This document shows, piece by piece, positions 9,150 through 16,266 of a stretch of DNA of 64,000 nt. A program made the translations under genes and the position numbers. Origin of the DNA: Anaerolineaceae bacterium. GTDB taxonomy: Bacteria; Chloroflexota; Anaerolineae; Anaerolineales; Anaerolineaceae. Position 1 is the stretch's first letter. The number at the start of each line of letters is the position of its first letter. The stretch lies in the NCBI GenBank assembly GCA_016841525.1, contig JAENYZ010000002.1, forward strand, positions 268,078 through 332,077, read 5' to 3'. The notes below the pieces were generated by a model. That model saw only the letters and a list, made by a program, of their open reading frames with translations, did not search any database and was not told the DNA's origin.

Positions 9150-9187
9150 TTAAGCTCCTTTCATAACGATCTACGAAAGGAGCTTAA
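9150..9187 (-). promoter_or_regulatory. 13-bp hairpin burying the ribosome binding site of the small membrane protein
   Basis: TTAAGCTCCTTTC (9150-9162) and GAAAGGAGCTTAA (9175-9187) are perfect inverted copies around a 12-base loop. On the minus-strand mRNA the 3' arm holds the AAAGGAG site and ends two bases before the ATG at 9147. No U-tract follows, so it is not a typical terminator. A four-codon ORF (M-K-G-A-stop) starts in the loop. Confidence 0.75.
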
Positions 9188-9251
9188 AAAAGTTGCAAGG
9201 AAGTAGATACCAGTTTTCGATAAAATACCATCGATCCTGATTTCTTCTGGT

Positions 9252-10652
9252 TCAGCCAGATCTTGCCGACTTGTATGCATCCAGCGTGCGCTGCCGGGCG
9301 AACTTATGATCCACGAGTCTTTGAGGATAATCTTTACCGAGTTTGAAATTACGGGATTTGCCTTCCTCTTGGCTCATTTTCCAGGGTTCGTGGCGATATT
9401 TCACAGGCAGTTCGCTTAACTCAGGCACCCACCTGGCGATATATTCGCCATCCGGGTCATGTTTCTGCCCCTGGAGAACCGGGTTGAAAATTCTGAAATA
9501 GGGCGCTGCATCGGTGCCGGTACCGGCGGACCACTGCCAGCCGCCGTTGTTGGCAGCAGGATCGCCGTCGATGAGATTTGCCATGAACCAGGATTCACCC
9601 TTCTGCCAGTTGATGAGCAGGTCTTTGGTCAGGAAGGACGCGACGATCATCCGTCCGCGGTTATGCATCCAACCGGTGTTTAGAAGCTGGCGCATACAGG
9701 CATCCACAATGGGGAAGCCGGTTTGCCCCGCCTGCCAGGCTTGGAGATCTTCCGGTGCATACCGCCAGCGAATATCCTTGTAATCCTCACGGAAGGGTCC
9801 GTCCATAACTCGTGGGAAGTGATAAAGGATGGCTGTGTAAAATTCTCGCCAAACAAGTTCATCCATCCAGGTGCTGATCTCTGAGCGTTTTTGATCACCT
9901 TTTGCCTGTATCCTGGCGACCTGGGCTTTTGCAAAGGCTTCCCTTGGTGAGATCAGGCCAAAACGCAGGTAAGGGGAGAGCTGCGAAGTACCTTCAAGAT
10001 CCATGCGATCGCGCCGGCTCTGGTATTTTTCAATCTCATTCTCAATGAAGCTTGATAGGCGATTCCTGGCTTCTTCTTCCGTTCCCGGGAAACCAGCCGG
10101 GGCATCTGCTTCTGGCAGGGAGTCTGTTTTCAAGCCTTCAGGTAGAGGGGGCAGTCTTCCTGGTGCAGGCAGGATGTCAGCAGGTGTTGGCAGCGGTTTT
10201 TCGTACCAGGTGTTTTTATAGGGTGTGAATACCACATACGGATCACCATCGTTCTTCAGAACTGATGTTGGATGACGCAGAACCACGCCCTGTGAAAATT
10301 TAAGGTTAAAATTTACCTTTATTTCCTCATCCCGATGACGGGCAAAGGGACTGAAGTCCTCATGGGAATAAATTGCCATGTCCTCAAGGTCTTCACTTAA
10401 AGATTGGAAAGCTTTTCTTGCTGGCCCCTGGCGGATGATCAACTGGCTTCCCCTTTTTCTAAGCTGCTGGTCCAGCTCAGCAAGGGAACTCAGAAGGAAT
10501 GCCCGCCGTTTTAGTGCTGCTTCTGCCATCAACTCGGGTTCGATGATGAACAGAGGCACCAGGTATTCTGCCCCTTCAAGGGCGGCATGCAAGGTTTGAT
10601 TATCATTAAGGCGGATATCCCTCCGGATCCACCAAATATTTATTTGGCTCAT
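9252..10652 (-). CDS. phr: Deoxyribodipyrimidine photo-lyase (class I CPD photolyase)
   Basis: This enzyme uses FAD and blue light to split cyclobutane pyrimidine dimers in DNA. It has 466 residues, normal for class I enzymes. The N-terminal antenna domain starts INIWWIRRDIRLNDNQTL. The FAD domain shows GTSQLSPYLRFGLISPRE, ELVWREFYTAILYHFPR, DACMRQLLNTGWMHNR and the signature NNGGWQWSAGTGTDAAPYFR, which includes the Trp residues of the electron-transfer path. The ATG at 10652 has AAAGGAG upstream. About 65 bases further upstream lie a terminator hairpin and a 20-codon ORF on the same strand, so expression may pass through an attenuator. A cryptochrome-like role is possible but less likely given the motifs. 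Confidence 0.95.
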   Translation of the reverse strand: MSQINIWWIRRDIRLNDNQTLHAALEGAEYLVPLFIIEPELMAEAALKRRAFLLSSLAELDQQLRKRGSQLIIRQGPARKAFQSLSEDLEDMAIYSHEDFSPFARHRDEEIKVNFNLKFSQGVVLRHPTSVLKNDGDPYVVFTPYKNTWYEKPLPTPADILPAPGRLPPLPEGLKTDSLPEADAPAGFPGTEEEARNRLSSFIENEIEKYQSRRDRMDLEGTSQLSPYLRFGLISPREAFAKAQVARIQAKGDQKRSEISTWMDELVWREFYTAILYHFPRVMDGPFREDYKDIRWRYAPEDLQAWQAGQTGFPIVDACMRQLLNTGWMHNRGRMIVASFLTKDLLINWQKGESWFMANLIDGDPAANNGGWQWSAGTGTDAAPYFRIFNPVLQGQKHDPDGEYIARWVPELSELPVKYRHEPWKMSQEEGKSRNFKLGKDYPQRLVDHKFARQRTLDAYKSARSG

Positions 10653-10716
10653 CGTTTCTCCTTTGTTATTTAATTGTAATAAATTTCTTGGAAATGATGT
10701 GAACTTGTATGTGCTT

Positions 10717-10745
10717 AAAAGAAAGCCGCCCGGTTTTCGGGCGGC
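10717..10745 (-). terminator. Intrinsic terminator between the 20-codon ORF and phr
   Basis: GCCGCCCG and CGGGCGGC form an 8-bp GC stem around a five-base loop. The minus strand continues TTTCTTTT. It lies about 65 bases before the phr start, so it could attenuate phr transcription. Confidence 0.85.
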
Positions 10746-10760
10746 GTTTCCTCGTTCTTT

Positions 10761-10853
10761 GGCTGCAGCACCAATTATCGAATGTTCCCGAGGAGTGGTG
10801 CCACAGCCGTTGTTAAGTAACTACTACTATCTAACATTGTACACCACCTCCTC
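10761..10853 (-). promoter_or_regulatory. Mutually exclusive RNA stems over the 20-codon ORF
   Basis: Bases 10790-10800 can pair with 10842-10853, the ribosome site of the small ORF, giving 11 pairs with one bulge. Alternatively 10796-10808 can pair with 10761-10773 (11 of 13 pairs). The two stems share 10796-10800, so only one can form. A terminator follows directly on the minus strand. Confidence 0.6.
10775..10837 (-). CDS. 20-residue leader-type peptide upstream of phr
   Basis: The ORF reads MLDSSSYLTTAVAPLLGNIR and stops. A strong AGGAGG site sits nine bases before the ATG, and a promoter lies about 70 bases further upstream. The Ser codons are three consecutive AGT. It ends 30 bases before a strong terminator. 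The excellent ribosome site and tight promoter-ORF-terminator layout suggest that it is translated, either as a leader peptide controlling phr or as an independent micro-gene. I recognise no family. Confidence 0.55.
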   Translation of the reverse strand: MLDSSSYLTTAVAPLLGNIR

Positions 10854-10904
10854 TTGTCGTGGGATAGCAAGGCGAGAAGCGAGAAAGCTTCTGAATTATT
10901 GCCT

Positions 10905-10935
10905 ATAGTATCACATAAGAGCCTGGCTTTGTCAA
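10905..10935 (-). promoter_or_regulatory. Sigma-70-type promoter for the phr leader
   Basis: On the minus strand a perfect TTGACA (10930-10935) is followed after 17 bases by GATACT, or after 19 bases by TACTAT. Transcription would start about 60 bases before the 20-codon ORF. Confidence 0.65.
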
Positions 10936-11049
10936 TTATGAAGGATGTACAAACAAAAGGGATAAATCAGCCTATAAATTTTTAAATTATCCCGATTTTA
11001 ATCCTTTGTTGATTTTGTTTAATATGAATTTCTGTGGATTTGATGCTGG

Positions 11050-11055
11050 TATAAT
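11050..11055 (+). promoter_or_regulatory. Extended -10 promoter of the aldo/keto reductase gene
   Basis: TGG followed by a perfect TATAAT forms an extended -10 element about 35 bases before the ATG at 11090. The -35 region is poor, which is common for extended -10 promoters. Confidence 0.6.
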
Positions 11056-11089
11056 TATCAGGCAATTTTCAACCAGGCAGGAGGCAGCC

Positions 11090-12241
11090 ATGCAATACCG
11101 TAAATTTGGAACTTTAGATTGGGAAGTGTCAGCCCTGGGTTTTGGTGCGATGCGTTTGCCCATTCTTGATGATGACAGCAGCAAAATCAACGAGCCCTTA
11201 GCAACAGAAATGATTCGATATGCCATTGATCACGGCGTTAATTATGTTGATACCGCCTATCCATATCACCAAGAGCAGAGCGAGCGTTTTGTTGGTAAAG
11301 TATTGAAGGATGGTTACCGGGAAAAAGTACGTCTGGCGACAAAGATGCCCTGCTGGTTGGTGAAAGAAGAAGCTGATTTTGACCGATTGTTAGAAGACCA
11401 ATTGAAGCGATTGGATGTCAATCACATCGATTTTTACCTATTGCACGCCCTGAACGCTAAATCCTGGAAGAAAATGCAGGATCTGGCTGTATTTGATTGG
11501 GCAGAAAAGCGCATGGCAGAAGGGTTGTTTGGTCACCTTGCTTTCTCCTTCCATGATGATTACCCTGTCTTTGAGTCGATCGTAAATGGCTACGATAACT
11601 GGACCGTTGCCCAGATCCAATATAATTTTATTGATGTTGATTACCAGGCTGGGAAGAAAGGATTGGATCTTGCCACCGATCGCGGTTTGGCAGTCGTGGT
11701 GATGGAGCCATTGCGCGGCGGTATGATCGCTAAAAATCCACCACCGAAGCCAGTTGCAGATGCGTGGGAAAAAAGTGACCGTGATTGGACGCCAGCAGGC
11801 TGGGCTTTTAACTGGTTATGGGATCAACCTGGGGTTTCGACAACATTGAGCGGTATGAATACCATGGCAGATGTTGAAGAAAATATTCGGCTTTCTTCTG
11901 AAGCTGAAGTTGGCAATTTAACTGAATTGGATCGGGAACTTGTGGCAGAAGCACGAAAAGCCTATGCTTCGTTAGCGCCGATTCCTTGCACGCAATGTGA
12001 GTACTGCTTGCCCTGTCCAAGCGGCGTTGCTATTCCCACAATCTTTGCAATCTATAACGACGCTGTCTCTTTTGACGCCTGGGGACATGGTCGCTGGGCA
12101 TATAACAACACCGTAAAACTTGAAGCACAGGCGGATAAATGCGTTGAATGCGGCGAGTGTGAGGCAGTTTGCCCACAGCAAATTGAAATTATTGACTGGC
12201 TGGCAAAGGTTCATGAGGCACTGGCACAACCCGCTGAATAA
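11090..12241 (+). CDS. Aldo/keto reductase with C-terminal 4Fe-4S ferredoxin domain
   Basis: This protein has 383 residues from the ATG at 11090, which follows a GGAGG site. An in-frame TTG-type extension to 11006 would overlap the promoter and is rejected. Residues 1-290 form the TIM-barrel reductase, with FGAMRLP, DTAYPYHQEQSE (catalytic Asp and Tyr) and HIDFYLLHALN. The C-terminal 100 residues carry CTQCEYCLPCPSGV and CVECGECEAVCPQQ, two cysteine clusters of which the second is a classic 4Fe-4S motif. The family is common in anaerobes, and its substrates are largely unknown. It is a single-gene unit with its own promoter and terminator. Confidence 0.93.
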   Translation: MQYRKFGTLDWEVSALGFGAMRLPILDDDSSKINEPLATEMIRYAIDHGVNYVDTAYPYHQEQSERFVGKVLKDGYREKVRLATKMPCWLVKEEADFDRLLEDQLKRLDVNHIDFYLLHALNAKSWKKMQDLAVFDWAEKRMAEGLFGHLAFSFHDDYPVFESIVNGYDNWTVAQIQYNFIDVDYQAGKKGLDLATDRGLAVVVMEPLRGGMIAKNPPPKPVADAWEKSDRDWTPAGWAFNWLWDQPGVSTTLSGMNTMADVEENIRLSSEAEVGNLTELDRELVAEARKAYASLAPIPCTQCEYCLPCPSGVAIPTIFAIYNDAVSFDAWGHGRWAYNNTVKLEAQADKCVECGECEAVCPQQIEIIDWLAKVHEALAQPAE

Positions 12242-12261
12242 ATAGACATAAGAAAAAATGA

Positions 12262-12304
12262 AGGCTGTCTCATTCATATTTGAAGAGACAGCCTCTTTGT
12301 TTTA
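12262..12304 (+). terminator. Intrinsic terminator after the aldo/keto reductase
   Basis: AGGCTGTCTC and GAGACAGCCT form a 10-bp stem with a short loop, followed by CTTTGTTTT. It lies between convergent genes and may also work on the minus strand. Confidence 0.85.
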
Positions 12305-12320
12305 ATGGCCTATTTTACTG

Positions 12321-13454
12321 TCAGGATATGGCATCCGCTAATAAGTCTTCATACCAGATGTCGGGCTCCCCAATTTTTGTCTGCCAATCCGGCATCAATA
12401 TATCTAATAAACGTGCCTGTAGCATACCGGAGTAATAGAATAATGTTTCGCTGCCATTTTTTGCAGCGGTTTTTACATTATTAATCTCGTTTTTCCAGCG
12501 TTTTTCATAAGCCTGGTAGGCATCGAAATCTTTGTCTTCTAAAATGCTTGAGATGGGTTGATAGCTGGCGGAGTCGGAAGCGTTTTCCCAGGTTTCTAAT
12601 TCGACGTACTTTGCGGACCCCTCAAGCCACTCAAATCGTTTTTCATACAGTTCAAATGCTTCAGATAATCTAATATCATTTCGCCGTTGTTCCCTGGTTT
12701 TCAGAAAGCGCCGGATGAGTTCAATTTGTGTTGTTGGGTCCGTCTCCTCAACGGCATCGATAAGATATTGAACTTCTGTTTCCCAGGCTTCATCCATCTC
12801 CGGGAAAAGGTTTTCGTAAGCTTCTGTAGATCGATATGCTTTTTCCGCGTCCTCAAATCGCTCAGAGTAATTTTCAGCCTGGTATGCATGAAAACTTTCA
12901 TGGACGAGCGCTGTAATGTAGTGATCCGTTGGAAGCAGAATCATCTGGTAAGGGAAAATCTGCGAAATTACCGGCGGCAGGTCTTGTTTAAAGAGATTGA
13001 TGAAACCAACATTCGTCGCGTTTTTTGTTGTCATGCTGCCGGCATATTGCCCATTTGACAAGGGTTCTGTAAAAGCCTGGTAATTTCTTTCTTTTTCCTG
13101 GACATAAACAGGAAGCTTGTTGACTTCTGCACCCTCAAGCAAACGCCAATTCTCCAGGTTTTCCTGCGAATTAATTAAGAAAGCATGGGTGTTGTTGAAC
13201 AGTAATAATGGCATGCTGCCATCCAGACCCAGCCAGGTTTGATCGCCGAGACGATTCATCAAGTTAAGTGTCTCTTCTGCTCGATACAGGTCTTCCTGGG
13301 ACAGCTTGTCTGGCGTGGAAGAGGCTCTTGGCAGGAATTGATTGGAGATAAAGGCTATTCCGGCTGTTAGCAAACATAAGCCTAATAGGCTCAAAATGAC
13401 AATGCTTATCCACCGAGTACGTGATTTTGGCTTTTGTTCTTCAGTATTTCGCAT
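12321..13454 (-). CDS. Membrane-anchored HExxH putative metallopeptidase of unknown family
   Basis: The protein has 377 residues from the ATG at 13454, which has a clear AGGAGG site. A longer reading to 13526 has none. A short basic N-terminus (PKSRTRW) precedes one membrane helix at about residues 15-40, so the body is extracytoplasmic. A zinc-type motif, HESFH, lies in ALVHESFHAYQAEN, and a plausible third ligand is the Glu in EGSAKYVE about 110 residues later. The region between is acidic and helical. I do not recognise a named family. The HExxH plus Glu arrangement makes a gluzincin-like peptidase the best guess. Confidence 0.8.
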   Translation of the reverse strand: MRNTEEQKPKSRTRWISIVILSLLGLCLLTAGIAFISNQFLPRASSTPDKLSQEDLYRAEETLNLMNRLGDQTWLGLDGSMPLLLFNNTHAFLINSQENLENWRLLEGAEVNKLPVYVQEKERNYQAFTEPLSNGQYAGSMTTKNATNVGFINLFKQDLPPVISQIFPYQMILLPTDHYITALVHESFHAYQAENYSERFEDAEKAYRSTEAYENLFPEMDEAWETEVQYLIDAVEETDPTTQIELIRRFLKTREQRRNDIRLSEAFELYEKRFEWLEGSAKYVELETWENASDSASYQPISSILEDKDFDAYQAYEKRWKNEINNVKTAAKNGSETLFYYSGMLQARLLDILMPDWQTKIGEPDIWYEDLLADAIS

Positions 13455-13596
13455 GGGGCCTCCTTGATAATTTTCTTGGTTAATATACCCGAACAGGATT
13501 GGAGGTGAAAGTCTCAGGTGATTCAAATCATTCAGTTAATATATCTTTGCAACTAATTTTTAACAAACTCGTATATTGAGTAAGAGGGCAATTTCC

Positions 13597-13625
13597 TTGC
13601 GCTCATTATACGAAGCTTCTATAAT
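13597..13625 (+). promoter_or_regulatory. Promoter of the DUF2085 membrane-protein operon, possibly leaderless
   Basis: TTGCGC and a perfect TATAAT are separated by 17 bases. The -10 box ends only nine bases before the ATG at 13635, so the transcript would start essentially at the start codon. Confidence 0.55.
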
Positions 13626-13634
13626 CAAATGATC

Positions 13635-14516
13635 ATGGATATATCACAAAAACAAAAAACAAAAGCGTCAACCTGGCGGTGGGTTTTATTAAGCCTAACA
13701 GTGATATTAAGCCTTGCCTGGTTATATTTGACTCCCCCAGGGATATTGGGCAAAGCAAATGCTGTGGGTTATGCAGTCTGCCACCGTATCCCAGAACGCA
13801 GTTTTAATATTGGTAATCTTGAAATGGCAATGTGTGCCCGATGTTCAGGGCTGTTTTTGGGCGCGTTGCTTGGACAAATCTTCCAGATCACTCAGGGACG
13901 AAAAGGGAAAATGCCGCCGATCCCTGTTGCAATTTTGTTTGGTGTGTTTGCCCTTTCATGGGTGTTGGACGGCATTAATTCATTCTCAATGCTGACGCCA
14001 AAGATCCCGTCACTCTATCAAACACAAAACTGGACTCGCCTGGTAACTGGCACTGGTATGGGTTTGGCGATCTCTGCAATATTACTGCCTGCTTTTATTC
14101 AAACGATGTTTACAGACTGGGAAGAAACTTCAGGTTTTAGCAAGTGGTATCGCATTCTAATGCTGCTGGCTCTGGCAGCGATTTTGGACGTGCTGATCTT
14201 GCTCGAGATACCTGCAGTCCAATATCTTCTTTCATTATTAAGTGCTGCCAGTGTGCTGGTGCTTTTGACAATGATTTACAGCATGGTTTTGGTGATGATA
14301 TTCAAAAAAGAAAACACTTTTGAGTCAACAAATCAGCTTTTCATCCCGCTGGTCGGCGGCTTTATCATTGGATTGATCCAAATTGGCGCAATTGACCTGC
14401 TGCGATACAAATTAACAGGCACGTGGGACGGTTTCAATATTGCCATCCTATCCACTATAATTAAGTTGGAAGATACTGCGGTCACATTTTATCAAGGCTC
14501 AGGACCTCAGATTTAG
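13635..14516 (+). CDS. DUF2085 family membrane protein
   Basis: This is an integral membrane protein of about 293 residues. The DUF2085 signature is near the N-terminus: CHRIPERSF followed by MAMCARCSGLFLG, that is, conserved Cys, His and paired Cys that may bind a metal. Six to seven hydrophobic segments follow. The ATG at 13629 is in frame but lies upstream of the predicted transcription start, so I prefer 13635. Neither has a ribosome site. It heads a run of four small membrane-protein genes on the plus strand (DUF2085, DUF4126, DUF4190 and a 68-aa protein). The function of the family is unknown. Confidence 0.88.
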   Translation: MDISQKQKTKASTWRWVLLSLTVILSLAWLYLTPPGILGKANAVGYAVCHRIPERSFNIGNLEMAMCARCSGLFLGALLGQIFQITQGRKGKMPPIPVAILFGVFALSWVLDGINSFSMLTPKIPSLYQTQNWTRLVTGTGMGLAISAILLPAFIQTMFTDWEETSGFSKWYRILMLLALAAILDVLILLEIPAVQYLLSLLSAASVLVLLTMIYSMVLVMIFKKENTFESTNQLFIPLVGGFIIGLIQIGAIDLLRYKLTGTWDGFNIAILSTIIKLEDTAVTFYQGSGPQI

Positions 14517-14532
14517 GAGAGGAAACAATTTT

Positions 14533-15093
14533 ATGGACATCTTAGCAGCTTTTGGATTGTCTGCCAGTGCGGGCTTGAACGCTTATATCCCGCTCTTGGT
14601 GGTATCAATCCTGGCCCGGTTTACGGATGTCATCCAATTATCAGAGCCATGGAACGCCATGGAGAGCTGGTGGATTATTGGCACTTTGCTTGTCTTATCA
14701 GTCATAGAGTTTTTTGCAGATAAAATACCAGCAGTAAATCACATTAACGACGCCATTCAAACCTTTATTCGCCCGACGGCTGGAGCTGTGTTGTTCGCTG
14801 CCAGCGCAAATGTTATCACGGAGATTCATCCCATTCTTTCGCTGGCCGCAGGCTTGTTAGTGGCGGGCAGCGTCCATGTCGTTAAATCGGCTGCCGTCCG
14901 CCCGGCAATCACAGCCACAACAGCAGGCTTGGGGGATGTCCCGGTGAGCATTCTCGAGGATGTTATTTCGACCGCACTTTCGGTCTTATCTGTGCTGCTG
15001 CCGATTGTGGTCGGGATTGTGCTGGTGTTGATGGCAATCTGGATCATTCTGTGGTTATCCAGGCGATCAAAACGTTATGAGCGTAAAGCTTGA
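14533..15093 (+). CDS. DUF4126 family membrane protein
   Basis: The protein has 186 residues. The family-typical opening is FGLSASAGLNAYIPLLVV, followed by several membrane helices and a central Gly/Ala-rich stretch (HPILSLAAGLLVAGSVH). An AGGAGAGG ribosome site precedes the ATG by about nine bases. It starts 16 bases after the DUF2085 stop, so the two are almost surely co-transcribed. The family has no assigned biochemical role. Confidence 0.9.
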   Translation: MDILAAFGLSASAGLNAYIPLLVVSILARFTDVIQLSEPWNAMESWWIIGTLLVLSVIEFFADKIPAVNHINDAIQTFIRPTAGAVLFAASANVITEIHPILSLAAGLLVAGSVHVVKSAAVRPAITATTAGLGDVPVSILEDVISTALSVLSVLLPIVVGIVLVLMAIWIILWLSRRSKRYERKA

Positions 15094-15147
15094 TGCGATT
15101 GAATAGATTAGAGAATACCAATCATTTTTAATTTTTAGGAGGAAGAA

Positions 15148-15489
15148 ATGTCAGAACAAGATTATCGTCAAGTACCACCCCCGGGATATGGGCAGCAGAC
15201 TTCTTCTCTTGCTGTGATTAGTTTAATTTCCGGCATTGCCAGCTATTTTATTATCCCGCTTATCGGCGCGATTGCAGCGATAATCACCGGGAATATTGCC
15301 ATGAAAGAAATTCGTCAAAGTGCCGGTCAATTTACGGGCGAGGGCATGGCTCGCTGGGGAATGATATTGGGCTGGATCAATATCGGCCTTAGCGTGATCG
15401 GTTTGTGCTTCCTGGTTCTTGCCATTGCTGGTGTTGTTTCACTGCCGTTTTGTTTCATGCCATTTGCTAACATGGATTTCATGCAATAA
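15148..15489 (+). CDS. DUF4190 domain membrane protein
   Basis: This is a 113-residue protein with a short polar N-terminus (PPPGYGQQ) and two membrane helices. The DUF4190 pattern is visible: SLISGIASYFIIPLIGAI, then GNIAMKEIR, then GMARWGMILGWINIGL. AGGAGGAAG precedes the ATG. It is third in the membrane-protein cluster. The role is unknown. Confidence 0.85.
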   Translation: MSEQDYRQVPPPGYGQQTSSLAVISLISGIASYFIIPLIGAIAAIITGNIAMKEIRQSAGQFTGEGMARWGMILGWINIGLSVIGLCFLVLAIAGVVSLPFCFMPFANMDFMQ

Positions 15490-15522
15490 GCATTTCTATT
15501 TCAAATATTTGAGGAGGATGTA

Positions 15523-15729
15523 ATGACAGAGAATCAATTTGACACGCCCGAAATTCTTGAGGTACCTGAGAAGAAAAATAACAAGACGCTGTGGATTATC
15601 CTGGCTGTCCTTGCTGTGTTAGTGATTTGCTGCTGCGTTATTTTTGTACTGGCTTTGATGTTTGTAATACCAGCAGACCGCTATCAACAGCTTCGTTATG
15701 GGTTGGTGCCCTTACTCGCTTTTCTTTAA
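15523..15729 (+). CDS. Small single-pass membrane protein, 68 aa
   Basis: An acidic cytosolic N-terminus (residues 1-23) is followed by one helix with three adjacent cysteines (VICCCVIF), then a short tail. GAGGAGG lies at the correct distance before the ATG, and the gene starts 33 bases after the DUF4190 gene. I recognise no family. The layout resembles small companions of DUF4190 proteins. Confidence 0.75.
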   Translation: MTENQFDTPEILEVPEKKNNKTLWIILAVLAVLVICCCVIFVLALMFVIPADRYQQLRYGLVPLLAFL

Positions 15730-15760
15730 CTGGCAGCATTAATTCATAAATTAATGGAGC

Positions 15761-15786
15761 TAAGAGGTGCTTGAAAGCATCTCTTA
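15761..15786. terminator. Bidirectional terminator hairpin
   Basis: TAAGAGGTGCT and AGCATCTCTTA pair around a short loop between convergent genes. The hairpin overlaps the last codon of the minus-strand DUF402 gene. Confidence 0.65.
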
Positions 15787-16266
15787 TTGCTTTAAAATTT
15801 CGCTGAGCTTTTTCTCTTCTACGATCGTCTTTAGTGTATCCAAGGCTTGCAGTGCTTTTTGCTGGCTGTATTCATCCAGGTCCAATGACTCGAATTCATC
15901 TTCGTCCAAAATTAAATAGTCCCCATTCGGGTAGACCAGGATATCGAAGGCAAGATCAATGTAGGTGATCTTTCCCGGGCTGAATTGTGCTGGGCTTGTC
16001 ACGTTGCAGTACCATGCCTTTAGCCGGTCATCATCCCGATCATGGATCTCAAATATGTTGTACCAGCGATTTGAATAATATCGTTCTATGGATCGGTCGT
16101 TGGTGCGCAAGGTTATGCCGTGGAAAGGTCGGTCGTCAATGTTGAAGAAAGCTTCGACCAGCACGCTGTGCATGTCTTTCGCGATAATGCGACCCGGATA
16201 GCGCCAAACTTCTTCACGCTGCGTATTCATTTTGATGATATTTACCAAATTGTCAGCCTGGCTCAT
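15784..16266 (-). CDS. DUF402 family protein (predicted nucleotide phosphatase), last gene of the thiamine operon
   Basis: This 160-residue protein has the DUF402 blocks RYYSNRWYNIFEIHD, LKAWYCNVTSP, YIDLAFDILVYPNGDY and LDEDEFE, whose acidic residues bind metal in the family. Characterised relatives (FomD, Staphylococcus Ntdp) hydrolyse nucleotides or nucleotide conjugates. Its ATG overlaps the thiQ stop by four bases (ATGA), so it is translationally coupled to the thiamine transporter. That context suggests a substrate linked to thiamine phosphates, but this is inference. Confidence 0.9.
   Translation of the reverse strand: MSQADNLVNIIKMNTQREEVWRYPGRIIAKDMHSVLVEAFFNIDDRPFHGITLRTNDRSIERYYSNRWYNIFEIHDRDDDRLKAWYCNVTSPAQFSPGKITYIDLAFDILVYPNGDYLILDEDEFESLDLDEYSQQKALQALDTLKTIVEEKKLSEILKQ

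Noticed and set aside
11006-11089. N-terminal extension of the aldo/keto reductase
   Set aside because: It overlaps the extended -10 promoter, and the ATG at 11090 has a good ribosome site and the normal family start.
15523-15729. Three adjacent cysteines in the small membrane protein as a lipobox
   Set aside because: They lie in the middle of the helix without a lipobox context or N-terminal signal, so lipoprotein status is not supported.
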